From contig OY759969.1 in assembly GCA_963662865.1 (NCBI GenBank), positions 186,001 through 250,000 of the forward strand: DNA of 64,000 nucleotides. Direction: 5' to 3'. The first letter of the stretch is position 1. Every line of letters begins with the position of its first letter. The DNA is from JAJDYQ01 sp963662865 (GTDB lineage Bacteria; Pseudomonadota; Gammaproteobacteria; JAJDYQ01). Positions 16,927 to 25,630 of this stretch are shown piece by piece. A program made the translations under genes and the position numbers. The notes beneath the pieces are model-generated. The model ran no database searches and was not told where the DNA came from. It saw nothing but the letters and a program-made list of their open reading frames with translations.

Positions 16927-17841
16927 ATGAAAATCAGCGATTATTCCTTGAGAAAACTGATAACGTTTTGCCGGGTTGTTGAACAGAGCGGATTCGGCGG
17001 GGTTCAGGCGATGTTCGGGCTGAGCCAGCCAGCAATCAGTTCGCACATTAAGGATCTTGAGGTGTCGCTGGGTTTTCGCCTGTGTAAACGGGGCCGCAGT
17101 GGTTTTGCCCTCACGGATCGTGGACAAATCGTTTACAAGCTTTGCCGGACCTTTTTGAATTCCATGACCGATTTTGAGTCGGCACTTGGTGAACTGCGCG
17201 GCAGTTTGACCGGTCACCTGCGGGTCGGTGTGGTGGACAGCACCACGACCAACGAGGATTTTTCCATCCATGAGGCTATTCATCAATTCTTCTCCAAAGA
17301 GCAGGATGTGTATCTGGACCTGGAAGTGGAAACACCGCAATTACTGGAAAAAGCCCTGATCAACGGTGATATTCAGCTCGCCATCGGCCCTTTCCCCGTT
17401 CAGTCCGAAGCGTTGTGCTATAAAAAGATCTATGAGGAAGTGCACGGGCTTTACTGCGGCTACAGGCATCCGCTGTTTGCGCGGGATAATGGCGCAATTA
17501 CCGTGGAATCCATTGCCCAGTGCGCCATGACTGTCCGGCCTTACCTGAAAAATGTTGAGATTGACAATTACTGTCTTAGTGCGACCGTCATGGCATCCGC
17601 CTCTAATATGGAAGCGCAGGCAATGTTGATTGAGAGCGGCTGCTTTCTCGGCTTCCTACCGAGACATTACGCAAAACGCTGGATGGAGAAACAGCGGATG
17701 CGGGAAATTGACCATCTGGGCCTGCAGTGGTGCTCACCTTTCTACGTGGCGACACGTGCAGGCACTGCGCCGCCTCTGATCGTGCGGGCGTTTATGCAGG
17801 AAATTGAGGCGGTGTTGGCAAAAAACGCGGTCACCGGCTGA
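16927..17841 (+). CDS. LysR family transcriptional regulator
   Basis: 304 aa with an N-terminal winged helix-turn-helix (about residues 5-65, SGFGGVQAMFGLSQPAISSHIKDLEVSLGF then FALTDRGQ) and a C-terminal substrate-binding domain starting at GHLRVGVVDST. It probably controls the divergent TRAP-agmatinase operon in response to the transported compound. The start at 16927 (MKISDYSLRKLITF) fits the family better than the upstream in-frame codon at 16876. Confidence 0.92.
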   Translation: MKISDYSLRKLITFCRVVEQSGFGGVQAMFGLSQPAISSHIKDLEVSLGFRLCKRGRSGFALTDRGQIVYKLCRTFLNSMTDFESALGELRGSLTGHLRVGVVDSTTTNEDFSIHEAIHQFFSKEQDVYLDLEVETPQLLEKALINGDIQLAIGPFPVQSEALCYKKIYEEVHGLYCGYRHPLFARDNGAITVESIAQCAMTVRPYLKNVEIDNYCLSATVMASASNMEAQAMLIESGCFLGFLPRHYAKRWMEKQRMREIDHLGLQWCSPFYVATRAGTAPPLIVRAFMQEIEAVLAKNAVTG

Positions 17842-18179
17842 AGCCGACCAATAGCGATTATTTTTTAACCGTTTATCCGGCCCATTGATCAACTTGTGCC
17901 GCAAGGCGCCTCTTCGGCAGTAACAACAATCCCTGGTCCGGTTGACATCGGCATCGCGGCGTCTCAATAGTCCAAGGCGTGTGTTATCGCCCATGCGGGC
18001 CCCTGCGGTGCAGACTCCTGACGCTTTTCAGACCTCATAGTGCCGCAGGCTGAAACAGAAAATTATCTGACTGACGTGCGCGCACAGGTATTTTTCATGC
18101 ACAATAGGCATGTTCCAAGGATAGAGCACCCCAAACGCGCTATTTGATAGCGGATGCTTCACTCAAACTGGGAGAGGTC
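17842..18179. other. Intergenic region upstream of the Kef-type antiporter
   Basis: No gene seen in 338 bases. It contains a perfect 10-bp palindrome GTGCGCGCAC at 18076-18085, about 95 bases before the antiporter start, which could be a regulator site; nothing else is identifiable. Confidence 0.4.
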
Positions 18180-20162
18180 GTGGCTGAGTACGTTTTATAT
18201 GCCGTTTTGGCCTTGCTGGCCATGTCGATTGCACTGGTGATCGTGCTGAGGAAATTCAGCCTGCCGCCCATACTCGCCTATCTGTTTGTCGGCATCGCCG
18301 TCGGTCCTCATGCGCTGGGCATGGTGGGGAATGAACATTCCATTCATCTGCTGGCTGAAATTGGTGTGGTCTTTCTACTATTTTCAATCGGCCTGGAATT
18401 TTCACTGGCGCAACTTTTCTCCATGAAAAAGGCCGTACTCGGCCTTGGAAGTACCCAGGTCATTCTGACTACGGCCGCAGGAATGATGGTTGCACATGCC
18501 ATGGGTATCAATTGGGCGGGTTCAATCGTGGTTGGTGGTGCCATCGCACTGTCCTCCACCGCGATTGTTGTCAAGCAGCTAACCGAACAACTGGAAATGC
18601 AGTCACGTCATGGTCAACTGGCTCTGGGCGCACTGCTGTTCCAGGATCTGGCCGTCGTACCGTTTCTGGTTATTATTCCGATTATGGCCGGCGAATCAGG
18701 CAGTAACATGAGCGTCGAATTACTGTTCGCACTGGGCAAAGCCACTGCCGCATTTGTCATTATGAATGCGTTGGGACGCTGGGTATTACGCCCGATTTTT
18801 CATATGGTGGCCGCTGCTCGCTCGGCCGAACTATTTACCTTGACCGTTCTGTTTATTGCCCTGATGGCCGGCGCCCTCACTCATATACTGGGCCTGTCAG
18901 CCGCCATGGGGGCCTTTCTGGCAGGCATCATGCTGGGGGAATCCGAATATCGCCATCAGATTGAGATCGATATACGTCCGTTCCGCGATGTCTTTATGGG
19001 TCTTTTTTTCATCACCATCGGTATCCAACTGAATGTCACTGTGATTCCCTCCATCTGGTTGCAGGCGCTGCTGTTACTGTTGATGCTGATTGTCGGTAAG
19101 GGTCTGCTGGTAATGATTATCAGCCGCATGATGGGTTATGAAAGCGCCGTTGCAATGCGTACAGCCCTGACTCTTGCACAAGGTGGAGAGTTCGGTTTTG
19201 CATTACTCACTCTGGCCCTCAGCCAGGAATTACTCTCCATGCAGGACAGCCAGGCCATTCTCGCGGCCATTATTACCAGTATGATCATCGCACCGTTACT
19301 CATTCGGGAAAATGGCAATATCGCCAGAAAATTTTATTCGAAAAATTATCTCAAACGACATCAGGCACGTGCTAAAAATATTTTTCATGCCTCCAGAGAG
19401 CTCCGCAATCACGTCATTATTGTCGGATATGGTCGTATCGGCCAGAACCTGTCGTCGTTTCTACGACAAGAGGGGATTGAATACGTTGGACTGGATCTGG
19501 ACCCGATCATCGTGCGTGAAGCCTATGAAGCCGGCGAACGTGTCTATTATGGCGATGCCACGCATATTTCCATGTTGCGAGCGGCCGGTGTAAAGCGCGC
19601 CAAGGCGATGATTATCACCTCGACCGATAGCCATGCCGCCAGCAAAATCATTAAAACCGTACATATTCGCAATCCGGACCTACCCGTTATCGTCCGTACT
19701 GAAGACGATTTACACCTCGAAGAACTGGAGCAGGCCGGTGCCTACAAGGTTGTGCCTGAAAAGCTGGAATCCAGCATGATGCTGGCAACCCTTTTGCTTG
19801 AGGTGCTCAATGTACCGACCAAAGAAATATTGTATCTGATTGAAAAAACGCGGGCAGATCATTACTACAACCTGCGTGGCTATTTTCACGGCATCCAGGC
19901 CGAAAGCGTAGAGGACATCCCCTCTGACCACTATCGACGGCACACCGTCGTACTGGTCCCCGGCAGTCAAACCATTGGCCAGACCATTGAGAGTCTGCAT
20001 ATTTCCGAAATGGACGTCAGTGTCTTATCCGTTAGGCGGGGTAATATCCGCGGCGACAGTCCTGATCCGAGTATGGCCCTGAGGGAGGGCGACGCACTGC
20101 TACTTGAAGGTGGGACAGAGGAGCTTAAGCACGCCGAGGAAATATTATTGCGCGGAACATGA
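18180..20162 (+). CDS. Cation:proton antiporter, CPA2/Kef type, with TrkA-N and TrkA-C domains
   Basis: About 660 aa. Residues 1-380 form a 12-segment sodium/proton-exchanger domain (for example LPPILAYLFVGIAVGPHALG, LFQDLAVVPFLVIIPI, LAQGGEFGFALLTLALS). From about residue 400 a Rossmann TrkA-N domain follows (HVIIVGYGRIGQNLSSFLR, LDLDP, VYYGDATHISMLRAAGVKRAKA), then a TrkA-C domain. This is the Kef/GerN layout for potassium or sodium efflux against protons. The GTG start at 18180 has GGGAGAGG just upstream; an in-frame codon at 18144 would add 12 residues. Confidence 0.92.
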   Translation: MAEYVLYAVLALLAMSIALVIVLRKFSLPPILAYLFVGIAVGPHALGMVGNEHSIHLLAEIGVVFLLFSIGLEFSLAQLFSMKKAVLGLGSTQVILTTAAGMMVAHAMGINWAGSIVVGGAIALSSTAIVVKQLTEQLEMQSRHGQLALGALLFQDLAVVPFLVIIPIMAGESGSNMSVELLFALGKATAAFVIMNALGRWVLRPIFHMVAAARSAELFTLTVLFIALMAGALTHILGLSAAMGAFLAGIMLGESEYRHQIEIDIRPFRDVFMGLFFITIGIQLNVTVIPSIWLQALLLLLMLIVGKGLLVMIISRMMGYESAVAMRTALTLAQGGEFGFALLTLALSQELLSMQDSQAILAAIITSMIIAPLLIRENGNIARKFYSKNYLKRHQARAKNIFHASRELRNHVIIVGYGRIGQNLSSFLRQEGIEYVGLDLDPIIVREAYEAGERVYYGDATHISMLRAAGVKRAKAMIITSTDSHAASKIIKTVHIRNPDLPVIVRTEDDLHLEELEQAGAYKVVPEKLESSMMLATLLLEVLNVPTKEILYLIEKTRADHYYNLRGYFHGIQAESVEDIPSDHYRRHTVVLVPGSQTIGQTIESLHISEMDVSVLSVRRGNIRGDSPDPSMALREGDALLLEGGTEELKHAEEILLRGT

Positions 20163-20172
20163 TAGAATTAAG

Positions 20173-20193
20173 CCATTGTCACAGATAATGGCC
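20173..20193. other. Small hairpin between antiporter and flavoprotein genes
   Basis: GCCATT-9 bases-AATGGC inverted repeat in the 51-base gap. It could modulate transcription or mRNA stability; it has no T-run, so it is not a typical terminator, and the two genes may still form an operon. Confidence 0.35.
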
Positions 20194-20213
20194 ATATCAA
20201 TAACAGGTGTCCC

Positions 20214-22340
20214 ATGAAACCAAGCAAAATCGTTCTTATAATCCTGCTCATTGCCGCCGTGGCTCTGTTTTTTCATTATGATCTGGGTCAGTATCTCAAT
20301 CTCCAGTATCTGAAATCACAACAGCAGCAAATTAATCTCTGGTATCAGGAGAATCCCACCATGATGATTGGTGGCTTCTTTCTGATCTATGTTGCCGTAA
20401 CCGGTTTATCGTTGCCCGGCGCTGCGGTACTCACATTAGTTGGTGGTGCGATATTCGGTCTTGTCGCGGGGGTTGTCATTATTTCATTTGCATCAACCAT
20501 CGGCGCCACTGCCGCTTTCCTGGTATCCCGCTACTTGTTGCAGGATACGGTACAACAAAAATTCGGCGGAAAACTTAAAGCGATCAATAAAGGTATTGAA
20601 AAGGACGGCGCCTTTTATCTGTTTGCCTTACGTCTGGTGCCCGCCTTCCCATTCTTTATTATTAATCTGTTAATGGGCCTCACGCCTATACGAACATGGA
20701 CATTTTACTGGGTCAGTCAGATTGGCATGTTTGCCGGCACCGTTGTTTATGTCTATGCGGGCACACAGTTAGGGGAAATTGAATCATTGAGTGGCATCCT
20801 CTCACCTGAACTTATTTTCGCGTTTACTCTGCTTGGGGTATTTCCATTACTGGCTCGCAGACTGTTAGATTTCATCAAAGCCCGGCGGGTTTATCGTGGC
20901 TGGAAAAAACCTCGTAAATTCGACACCAATCTCGTCGTAATCGGTGCCGGGTCTGCGGGTCTGGTCAGCGCCTACATCGCAGCGGCAATCAAAGCCAAAG
21001 TCACACTCATTGAAAAACATAAGATGGGAGGAGATTGTCTTAACACCGGTTGTGTTCCATCCAAGGCATTGATCCGTTCAGCGAAGTTTCTGTCACATGC
21101 GAAGCGCTCCCGTGAATTCGGGGTCACCGGGGCTGAGGTAACATTCAATTTTGCAGATGTCATGGAGCGGGTCCAGCAAAAAATAAAGCTGGTCGAGCCG
21201 CATGACTCCGTTGAGCGTTACACCGGGCTTGGTGTTGACTGCATTCAGGGCGACGCCACAATCACTTCTCCCTGGACAGTAGAGGTCAATGGACAGATCA
21301 TTCATACACCTTCCATTATTATCGCTGCTGGCGCCGAACCTTATATTCCGCCAATAGAGGGGAGCGAGAATGTCAACTTTTTTACCTCTGATACTATCTG
21401 GGGTATTCGTGAATTACCTCAGAAATTGATTGTGATTGGCGGAGGGCCGATTGGCTGTGAACTGGTTCAGGCATTCGGACGCCTTTCCAGCCAGGTAACC
21501 CATGTGCATCGCGGTTCCCGCCTCATGCCGAAAGAGGATGAGGATATCTCGGCGATGATCGCGGAACGCTTCTCAGAGGAGGGTATAAATGTCTGTACCG
21601 AACATACACCGCTTCGTTTTGAAGGCGATAATACACTTGTCTGCCAGCATAATGACGAAGAAGTGTACTTTGAATTTGATGCCGTACTCTTCGCTGTCGG
21701 ACGAAAAGCCCGTACTGCTGGCTACGGGCTGGAGAACCTGGGCATCGGTTTAGGTGAGCATAACACCATCGACACCAATGAGTTTCTGCAAACCAGATAC
21801 CCCAACATCTACGCCTGCGGCGATGTTGCCGGACCTTATCAGTTTACCCACACTGCTGCGCATCAGGCCTGGTACGCATCGGTCAACGCCCTGCTCGGTT
21901 TCAAGAAATTCAAGTCCGACTATTCGGTCATCCCCTGGTGTACCTTTACCGAACCTGAGGTCGCTCGTGTTGGCTTGAACGAGCAGGAAGCCAGACAACA
22001 GGGTATTGCCTATGAAATCACAACATACGGCATTGATGACCTGGACCGGGCCATAGCCGACGAAGAAGATCACGGCGTGGTCAAGGTTTTGACCGAACCC
22101 GGTAAGGACAGAATTCTCGGCGTCACTATTGCTGGCGAACATGCCGGTGATTTAATCAGCGAATTCATTCTCGCCATGCGGCATAACCTGGGGCTGAACA
22201 AAATCCTGGGAACCATCCATATCTACCCCACCCTTGCCGAGGCCAACAAATTCGTCGCGGGGAACTGGAAAAAGGCCCATGCGCCACAAGGTGTACTCAA
22301 ATGGGCCGAAAAGTACCACCGCTGGCGCCGCCGAGATTGA
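20214..22340 (+). CDS. TVP38/DedA-like membrane domain fused to a pyridine nucleotide-disulfide oxidoreductase
   Basis: 708-aa fusion. Residues 1-225 are a TVP38/TMEM64 (SNARE-associated/VTT) membrane domain with segments such as MMIGGFFLIYVAVTG and LSLPGAAVLTLVGGAIFGLVAG, plus FFIINLLMGLTPIRTWTFY. From about residue 238 a class I flavoprotein disulfide reductase follows: LVVIGAGSAGLVSAYIAAA, the redox pair GGDCLNTGCVPSK, a second nucleotide site LIVIGGGPIGCELVQAF, ACGDVAGPYQF, and the C-terminal dimerisation segment HIYPTLAEANKF. It resembles mercuric reductase/lipoamide dehydrogenase, but without a metal-binding N-domain; the electron acceptor is unknown. It follows the Kef-type gene by 51 bases. 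Confidence 0.88.
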   Translation: MKPSKIVLIILLIAAVALFFHYDLGQYLNLQYLKSQQQQINLWYQENPTMMIGGFFLIYVAVTGLSLPGAAVLTLVGGAIFGLVAGVVIISFASTIGATAAFLVSRYLLQDTVQQKFGGKLKAINKGIEKDGAFYLFALRLVPAFPFFIINLLMGLTPIRTWTFYWVSQIGMFAGTVVYVYAGTQLGEIESLSGILSPELIFAFTLLGVFPLLARRLLDFIKARRVYRGWKKPRKFDTNLVVIGAGSAGLVSAYIAAAIKAKVTLIEKHKMGGDCLNTGCVPSKALIRSAKFLSHAKRSREFGVTGAEVTFNFADVMERVQQKIKLVEPHDSVERYTGLGVDCIQGDATITSPWTVEVNGQIIHTPSIIIAAGAEPYIPPIEGSENVNFFTSDTIWGIRELPQKLIVIGGGPIGCELVQAFGRLSSQVTHVHRGSRLMPKEDEDISAMIAERFSEEGINVCTEHTPLRFEGDNTLVCQHNDEEVYFEFDAVLFAVGRKARTAGYGLENLGIGLGEHNTIDTNEFLQTRYPNIYACGDVAGPYQFTHTAAHQAWYASVNALLGFKKFKSDYSVIPWCTFTEPEVARVGLNEQEARQQGIAYEITTYGIDDLDRAIADEEDHGVVKVLTEPGKDRILGVTIAGEHAGDLISEFILAMRHNLGLNKILGTIHIYPTLAEANKFVAGNWKKAHAPQGVLKWAEKYHRWRRRD

Positions 22341-22499
22341 ACCCATCAGAAGAAGATCGAAATGCACCACCGCAACATAGCGAAGACCAGTAATATCATA
22401 TGGTACGCAATATGTATGATTTAATGCCCTTAAAACTTAAGAAATGTCTGATCAATTAAGCTTTGGGGAGGCAATTTTTGCCAATCTGATATTTCAATA

Positions 22500-23036
22500 G
22501 CCTCGAATGTTGAAATTGACCAAAACCAAAGTCCAGATTCTGTAATCAAGTCTGGCTTTGTACCGCGACCGAAAGCGCTCAGGGGCAAGCGGTCACGCCG
22601 TTGGCCGCGTGCGATTGTGGCCCGGACCCGCCAGTTGTGCCGTGACTTTGCCAATCTGGGCAAGGAGCAAGTCCAGGTCCTGCTCAAGCCCTGGTGTCAG
22701 GCACAAGGCTTGCCTTGCCTCAGTGAGTTCAAAGGTGAGTTTGATCGCTTCACCCAAGACGGCCAGCTGGTATACCTGTGGACCTATCCCAAATCCCCCA
22801 GGATGAATGCCGTGTGTGAGCGCTTTAAGCGCACGGTCCCGGAATCGATTCAGGAACAGTTGGTGGACTTCCACGAAGACCTGCTGTTCACCGACCTGGA
22901 GTTGTTTAACGAAAAACCGGTCGATTGGCTGGTCAAATATAACGGCGTTTGCCCATGCAAAGGACTGGGATTACAGGCCTCGGTAAAGTAAATTCAGTGC
23001 AGTACATTATCAACCACAACAAAAAGTGCAATTTGT
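22500..23036 (+). pseudogene. Transposase remnant with internal deletion and element right end
   Basis: A helix-turn-helix/integrase-core transposase has lost its middle. The N-terminal part reads VPRPKALRGKRSRRWPRAIVARTRQL and NLGKEQVQVLLKPWCQAQGL. It then jumps to the C-terminal end of the integrase core (YPKSPRMNAVCERFKRT, VDFHEDLLFTDLELFNEKP, DWLVKYNG, KGLGLQASVK, stop at 22989-22991). The first two acidic residues of the DDE triad are gone. The 45 bases after the stop, ending CAATTTGTAGTGGGC, match the end of a second remnant at 48753-48880 in opposite orientation, so they mark the element's right end. The left end was not found. Confidence 0.75.
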
Positions 23037-23055
23037 AGTGGGCTCATACAATGGA

Positions 23056-23083
23056 ATGACATTACGTCATCCGATGGTATGAT
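23056..23083 (+). promoter_or_regulatory. Candidate sigma-70 promoter of the Mrp-type operon
   Basis: ATGACA (23056-23061), 16 bases, then TATGAT (23078-23083) with an extended -10 TGG before it. ATGAC-ATTAC-GTCAT at 23056-23070 is also an inverted repeat overlapping the -35 and could be an operator. The first gene starts at 23135. The promoter lies just beyond the transposon remnant. Confidence 0.5.
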
Positions 23084-23134
23084 ACCCGGCGAGGTGATGG
23101 TTCGATTCTGTTCAGATGCACCGGAGACTCGGGA

Positions 23135-23626
23135 ATGAAACATACCATCAGCATGGGGTTTGCCTTGGCAACGCTCTGGTTGCTGCTCTCTACTCATTTT
23201 GAGCCATTAATGCTTGGTTTTGGGATGGCCTCTGTCATGCTGACGCTGGTAATTGCACTGCGTATGGGGGTGATAGACCGCAAAATTTACCCGCTCCGCT
23301 TAACCTTTTTATTGCCCCGTTTCTGGTTTTTACTGTTGATTGAAATTGCCAGGGCGAATATTGACGTAACTTTGAGGGTGCTTGGAATTCGTCCGATCAG
23401 TCCGATGGTGGTCACTATTCCTGAGCTTCATAAAACAGACCTGGGCAGGGTAATGCACGCCAATGCCATTACCCTGACACCCGGCACCGCCAGCATTGAG
23501 GTCAATCAGAAAACTATCGTTGTACACGCACTTTCCGAGGAAGGGGCTGAAGGACTTAAGCGTGGTTATCTGGCATCCATCGTGCCGGAAATTGAGGATG
23601 TCATGCCACAGCAGGATAAGCCATGA
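23135..23626 (+). CDS. mnhE: Na+/H+ antiporter subunit E (MrpE/MnhE/MbhA type)
   Basis: 163-aa membrane protein with two or three N-terminal membrane segments and a cytosolic tail, matching MnhE. The conserved middle reads FWFLLLIEIARANIDVTLRVL and the typical ALTPGTAS-like segment is AITLTPGTASIEV, followed by HALSEEGAEGL. Subunit E supports assembly and activity of the multi-subunit cation/proton antiporter. First gene of a ten-gene operon; it overlaps the next gene by 4 bases. Confidence 0.92.
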   Translation: MKHTISMGFALATLWLLLSTHFEPLMLGFGMASVMLTLVIALRMGVIDRKIYPLRLTFLLPRFWFLLLIEIARANIDVTLRVLGIRPISPMVVTIPELHKTDLGRVMHANAITLTPGTASIEVNQKTIVVHALSEEGAEGLKRGYLASIVPEIEDVMPQQDKP

Positions 23627-23925
23627 CCTTGTTTGTGGTGGCTGCAATCGCGATATTGGTCAGTATGGCACTGGCGGTCGTGCGCGCCATTGCCGGCCCG
23701 ACCGTTTTTGACCGTATTCTTGCCGTCAATATGTTCGGTACCAAAAGCATATTGCTGGTCGCCGTGTTTTCCTTCCTTTCCGGTCGTCCCGATGTCTTGG
23801 ATATCGCATTGCTTTATTCTCTGCTGAACTGGCTCGGGGTATTGGCAGCATTGCGAATGGTGGAGCGGCAGGAGTTTCATTCGGCTGGTCCGGATGATTC
23901 CGATAACGGTAAGGACCGGTCATGA
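23623..23925 (+). CDS. mnhF: Na+/H+ antiporter subunit F (MrpF/MnhF/MbhB type)
   Basis: 100 aa with three membrane helices, matching MnhF. The family motif RAIAGPTVFDRILAVNMFGT is present at about residues 22-41, followed by RPDVLDIALLYSLLNWLGVLA. A small membrane subunit next to E and G in the complex. It overlaps both neighbours by 4 bases, so the genes are translationally coupled. Confidence 0.93.
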   Translation: MTLFVVAAIAILVSMALAVVRAIAGPTVFDRILAVNMFGTKSILLVAVFSFLSGRPDVLDIALLYSLLNWLGVLAALRMVERQEFHSAGPDDSDNGKDRS

Positions 23926-24248
23926 TGATCGATATCCTGAGCTGGATTTTAATCGTTGTTGGTGGTGCGCTGGGTATCGTCGGGGGAATAGGTCTGATAC
24001 GTTTCCCGGATATCTACTCCCGTCTGCACGCCGTCGGTATCACCGATACCGGATGCGCTTCACTGCTCCTGCTTGGCCTTGGCCTGCAGGCAGGCTGGTC
24101 ATTTGAAAGTGTTAAATTATTTTTTATTTATGCCTTTCTGTTTTTTACCTGCCCGACTTCCAGTTTTTCACTGGGCAATGGTGCCTGGCAGGAAAAAATC
24201 AAGCCCTGGAGCAAAGACCGGGTAAAAGAAGACGATGCCAATGATTGA
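23922..24248 (+). CDS. mnhG: Na+/H+ antiporter subunit G (MrpG/MnhG/MbhC type)
   Basis: 108 aa with three membrane helices. The family signature GGIGLIRFPDIYSRLHAVGITDTGCASLLLLGLGL is clear (residues about 21-55), then FFIYAFLFFTCPTSSFSLGNGAW. It overlaps the following gene by 8-14 bases, depending on which ATG starts that gene. Confidence 0.93.
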   Translation: MMIDILSWILIVVGGALGIVGGIGLIRFPDIYSRLHAVGITDTGCASLLLLGLGLQAGWSFESVKLFFIYAFLFFTCPTSSFSLGNGAWQEKIKPWSKDRVKEDDAND

Positions 24249-24792
24249 TATTGCCATCAGCATGGTCCTGCTACTGTTCCTGATTGCAATGGCGGTAGCA
24301 ATACTGCGACTGCGCGATATATTGGCTATGGCGATGATGCTTGGTCTATACAGCCTGTTGATGGCTGGTCTGTTCATGGTCATGGATGCGCCGGATGTTG
24401 CCTTTACCGAGGCGGCCGTCGGTTCCGGGGTATCGACCGTGTTGCTGCTGGTGGTGTTGACGCTGACCAAAACCCGCTATGAAAAAGATGCAGTCGGATT
24501 TCAAGGAAAGCCGTTAATCGTGGTGCTGCTAACCGGTGCTGCTTTGCTTTATGGCGTACATGATATTGCTCTGGTGGGTGATATTGATGCGCCAGCTCAT
24601 CAGCATGTCGCTGATCGCTACATTGCCGAAGCTCGGAACGAGACCGGCGTACCAAATATGGTAACCGCCGTGCTGGCCAGCTACCGTGGTTTCGATACAC
24701 TGGGGGAAGTGGTCGTGATCTTTACGGCAGGCGTCGGTGTGATGTTGCTGCTTGGCAGCGGGACGCGCCGGTCCCGGGACAAGGATGTCTGA
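24235..24792 (+). CDS. DUF4040/MbhD-MbhE-like subunit (MrpA C-terminal equivalent)
   Basis: 185-aa membrane protein. The first half is a DUF4040 (MbhD) domain: ILRLRDILAMAMMLGLYSLLMAGLFMVMDAPDVAFTEAAVGSGVSTVLLLVVLTLT, with the conserved DAPDVAFTEAAVG segment. The second half is MbhE-like and contains TAVLASYRGFDTLGEVVVIFTAG. In canonical Mrp antiporters this unit is the C-terminal part of the large MrpA subunit; here it is a separate gene, as in archaeal Mbh/Mbs complexes. ATG at 24235 or 24241 could start it; AGAAG upstream slightly favours the first. Confidence 0.88.
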   Translation: MPMIDIAISMVLLLFLIAMAVAILRLRDILAMAMMLGLYSLLMAGLFMVMDAPDVAFTEAAVGSGVSTVLLLVVLTLTKTRYEKDAVGFQGKPLIVVLLTGAALLYGVHDIALVGDIDAPAHQHVADRYIAEARNETGVPNMVTAVLASYRGFDTLGEVVVIFTAGVGVMLLLGSGTRRSRDKDV

Positions 24793-25245
24793 ATGAAAGA
24801 AAATATTATCCTGTGCATTGTAACCAAGCTACTGATTCCACTGATTATCCTGTTTGCGCTCTATGTGCAGTTTCACGGTGATTACAGCCCAGGGGGCGGA
24901 TTCCAGGCGGGGGTAATTTTTAGCAGCGCCCTGATTCTGTATCGCCTGATCTTCGGCCTCGAGGCCGGCAATGAGGTGATCCCCCGGCCTGTTTTGAAGC
25001 TCTTTGCCAGCTTGGGTGTGTTGCTTTATGCTGGCACGGGTGTGGCCGCTCTGTTTATGGACAACACATTTCTTAATTACAGCGTACTTGCCGATACGCC
25101 AATTCATGGTCAACACATGGGCATTATTCTGGTTGAACTGGGCGTTGGCTTTACCGTGAGTTCGACGATGCTGCTGATCTTCGACTCCTTCGCCGGTCGT
25201 CCACTAACGACGAAGGATGCAAATACGGGAGAGCAGGATGATTGA
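24793..25245 (+). CDS. mnhB: Na+/H+ antiporter subunit B (MnhB/MbhF type)
   Basis: 150 aa with four membrane helices and the MnhB signature FHGDYSPGGGFQAGVIFSSALILYRLIFG near residue 30, plus HGQHMGIILVELGVGFTVSSTMLLIF near the C-terminus. It follows the previous gene immediately (stop codon then ATG) and overlaps the next gene by 8 bases. Confidence 0.93.
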   Translation: MKENIILCIVTKLLIPLIILFALYVQFHGDYSPGGGFQAGVIFSSALILYRLIFGLEAGNEVIPRPVLKLFASLGVLLYAGTGVAALFMDNTFLNYSVLADTPIHGQHMGIILVELGVGFTVSSTMLLIFDSFAGRPLTTKDANTGEQDD

Positions 25246-25630
25246 TTACATCAGCAATCACTGGGTATCCCATTACAATTACTGGTCCGCCATTATCATT
25301 ATGATGATCGGCCTGTACACAATCACCAGCCATACCAATCTGATTAAGAAAATTGCCGGACTGAGTATTCTACAAACCGCTGTATTTCTAATGTATATCA
25401 GCATGGGCGTGGTCACCGGAGGCACTGCACCCATTGCGACAGAGGCCTTTACGATCTATTCCAATCCATTGCCGCAGGTTCTAATGTTGACCGCCATTGT
25501 GGTGGGCGTTGCAACGACAGCACTGGCATTCGCGTTCATTGTGCGCATCAAGGAGGCCTATAACACGGTGGAAGAAGATGAGCTGTTGGAGCGAGATAAA
25601 CAGCAAAGCAGGAACATTGAGGAATGGTAG
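25238..25630 (+). CDS. mnhC: Na+/H+ antiporter subunit C (MrpC/NuoK-like)
   Basis: 130 aa with three membrane helices, homologous to MrpC and NuoK. Recognisable segments are MMIGLYTITSHTNLIKKIAGLSILQTAVFLMYISMG and NPLPQVLMLTAIVVGVATTALAFAFIVRI, the latter a family hallmark. I chose the ATG at 25238 (GAGCAGG upstream), not the in-frame ATG at 25217 inside mnhB. It overlaps the next gene by 7 bases. Confidence 0.93.
   Translation: MIDYISNHWVSHYNYWSAIIIMMIGLYTITSHTNLIKKIAGLSILQTAVFLMYISMGVVTGGTAPIATEAFTIYSNPLPQVLMLTAIVVGVATTALAFAFIVRIKEAYNTVEEDELLERDKQQSRNIEEW

Noticed and set aside
22430..22687. Minus-strand 85-codon frame
   Set aside because: It overlaps the transposase remnant in antisense. 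The AT-rich half could be part of the element's left side, but I find no supporting motif.
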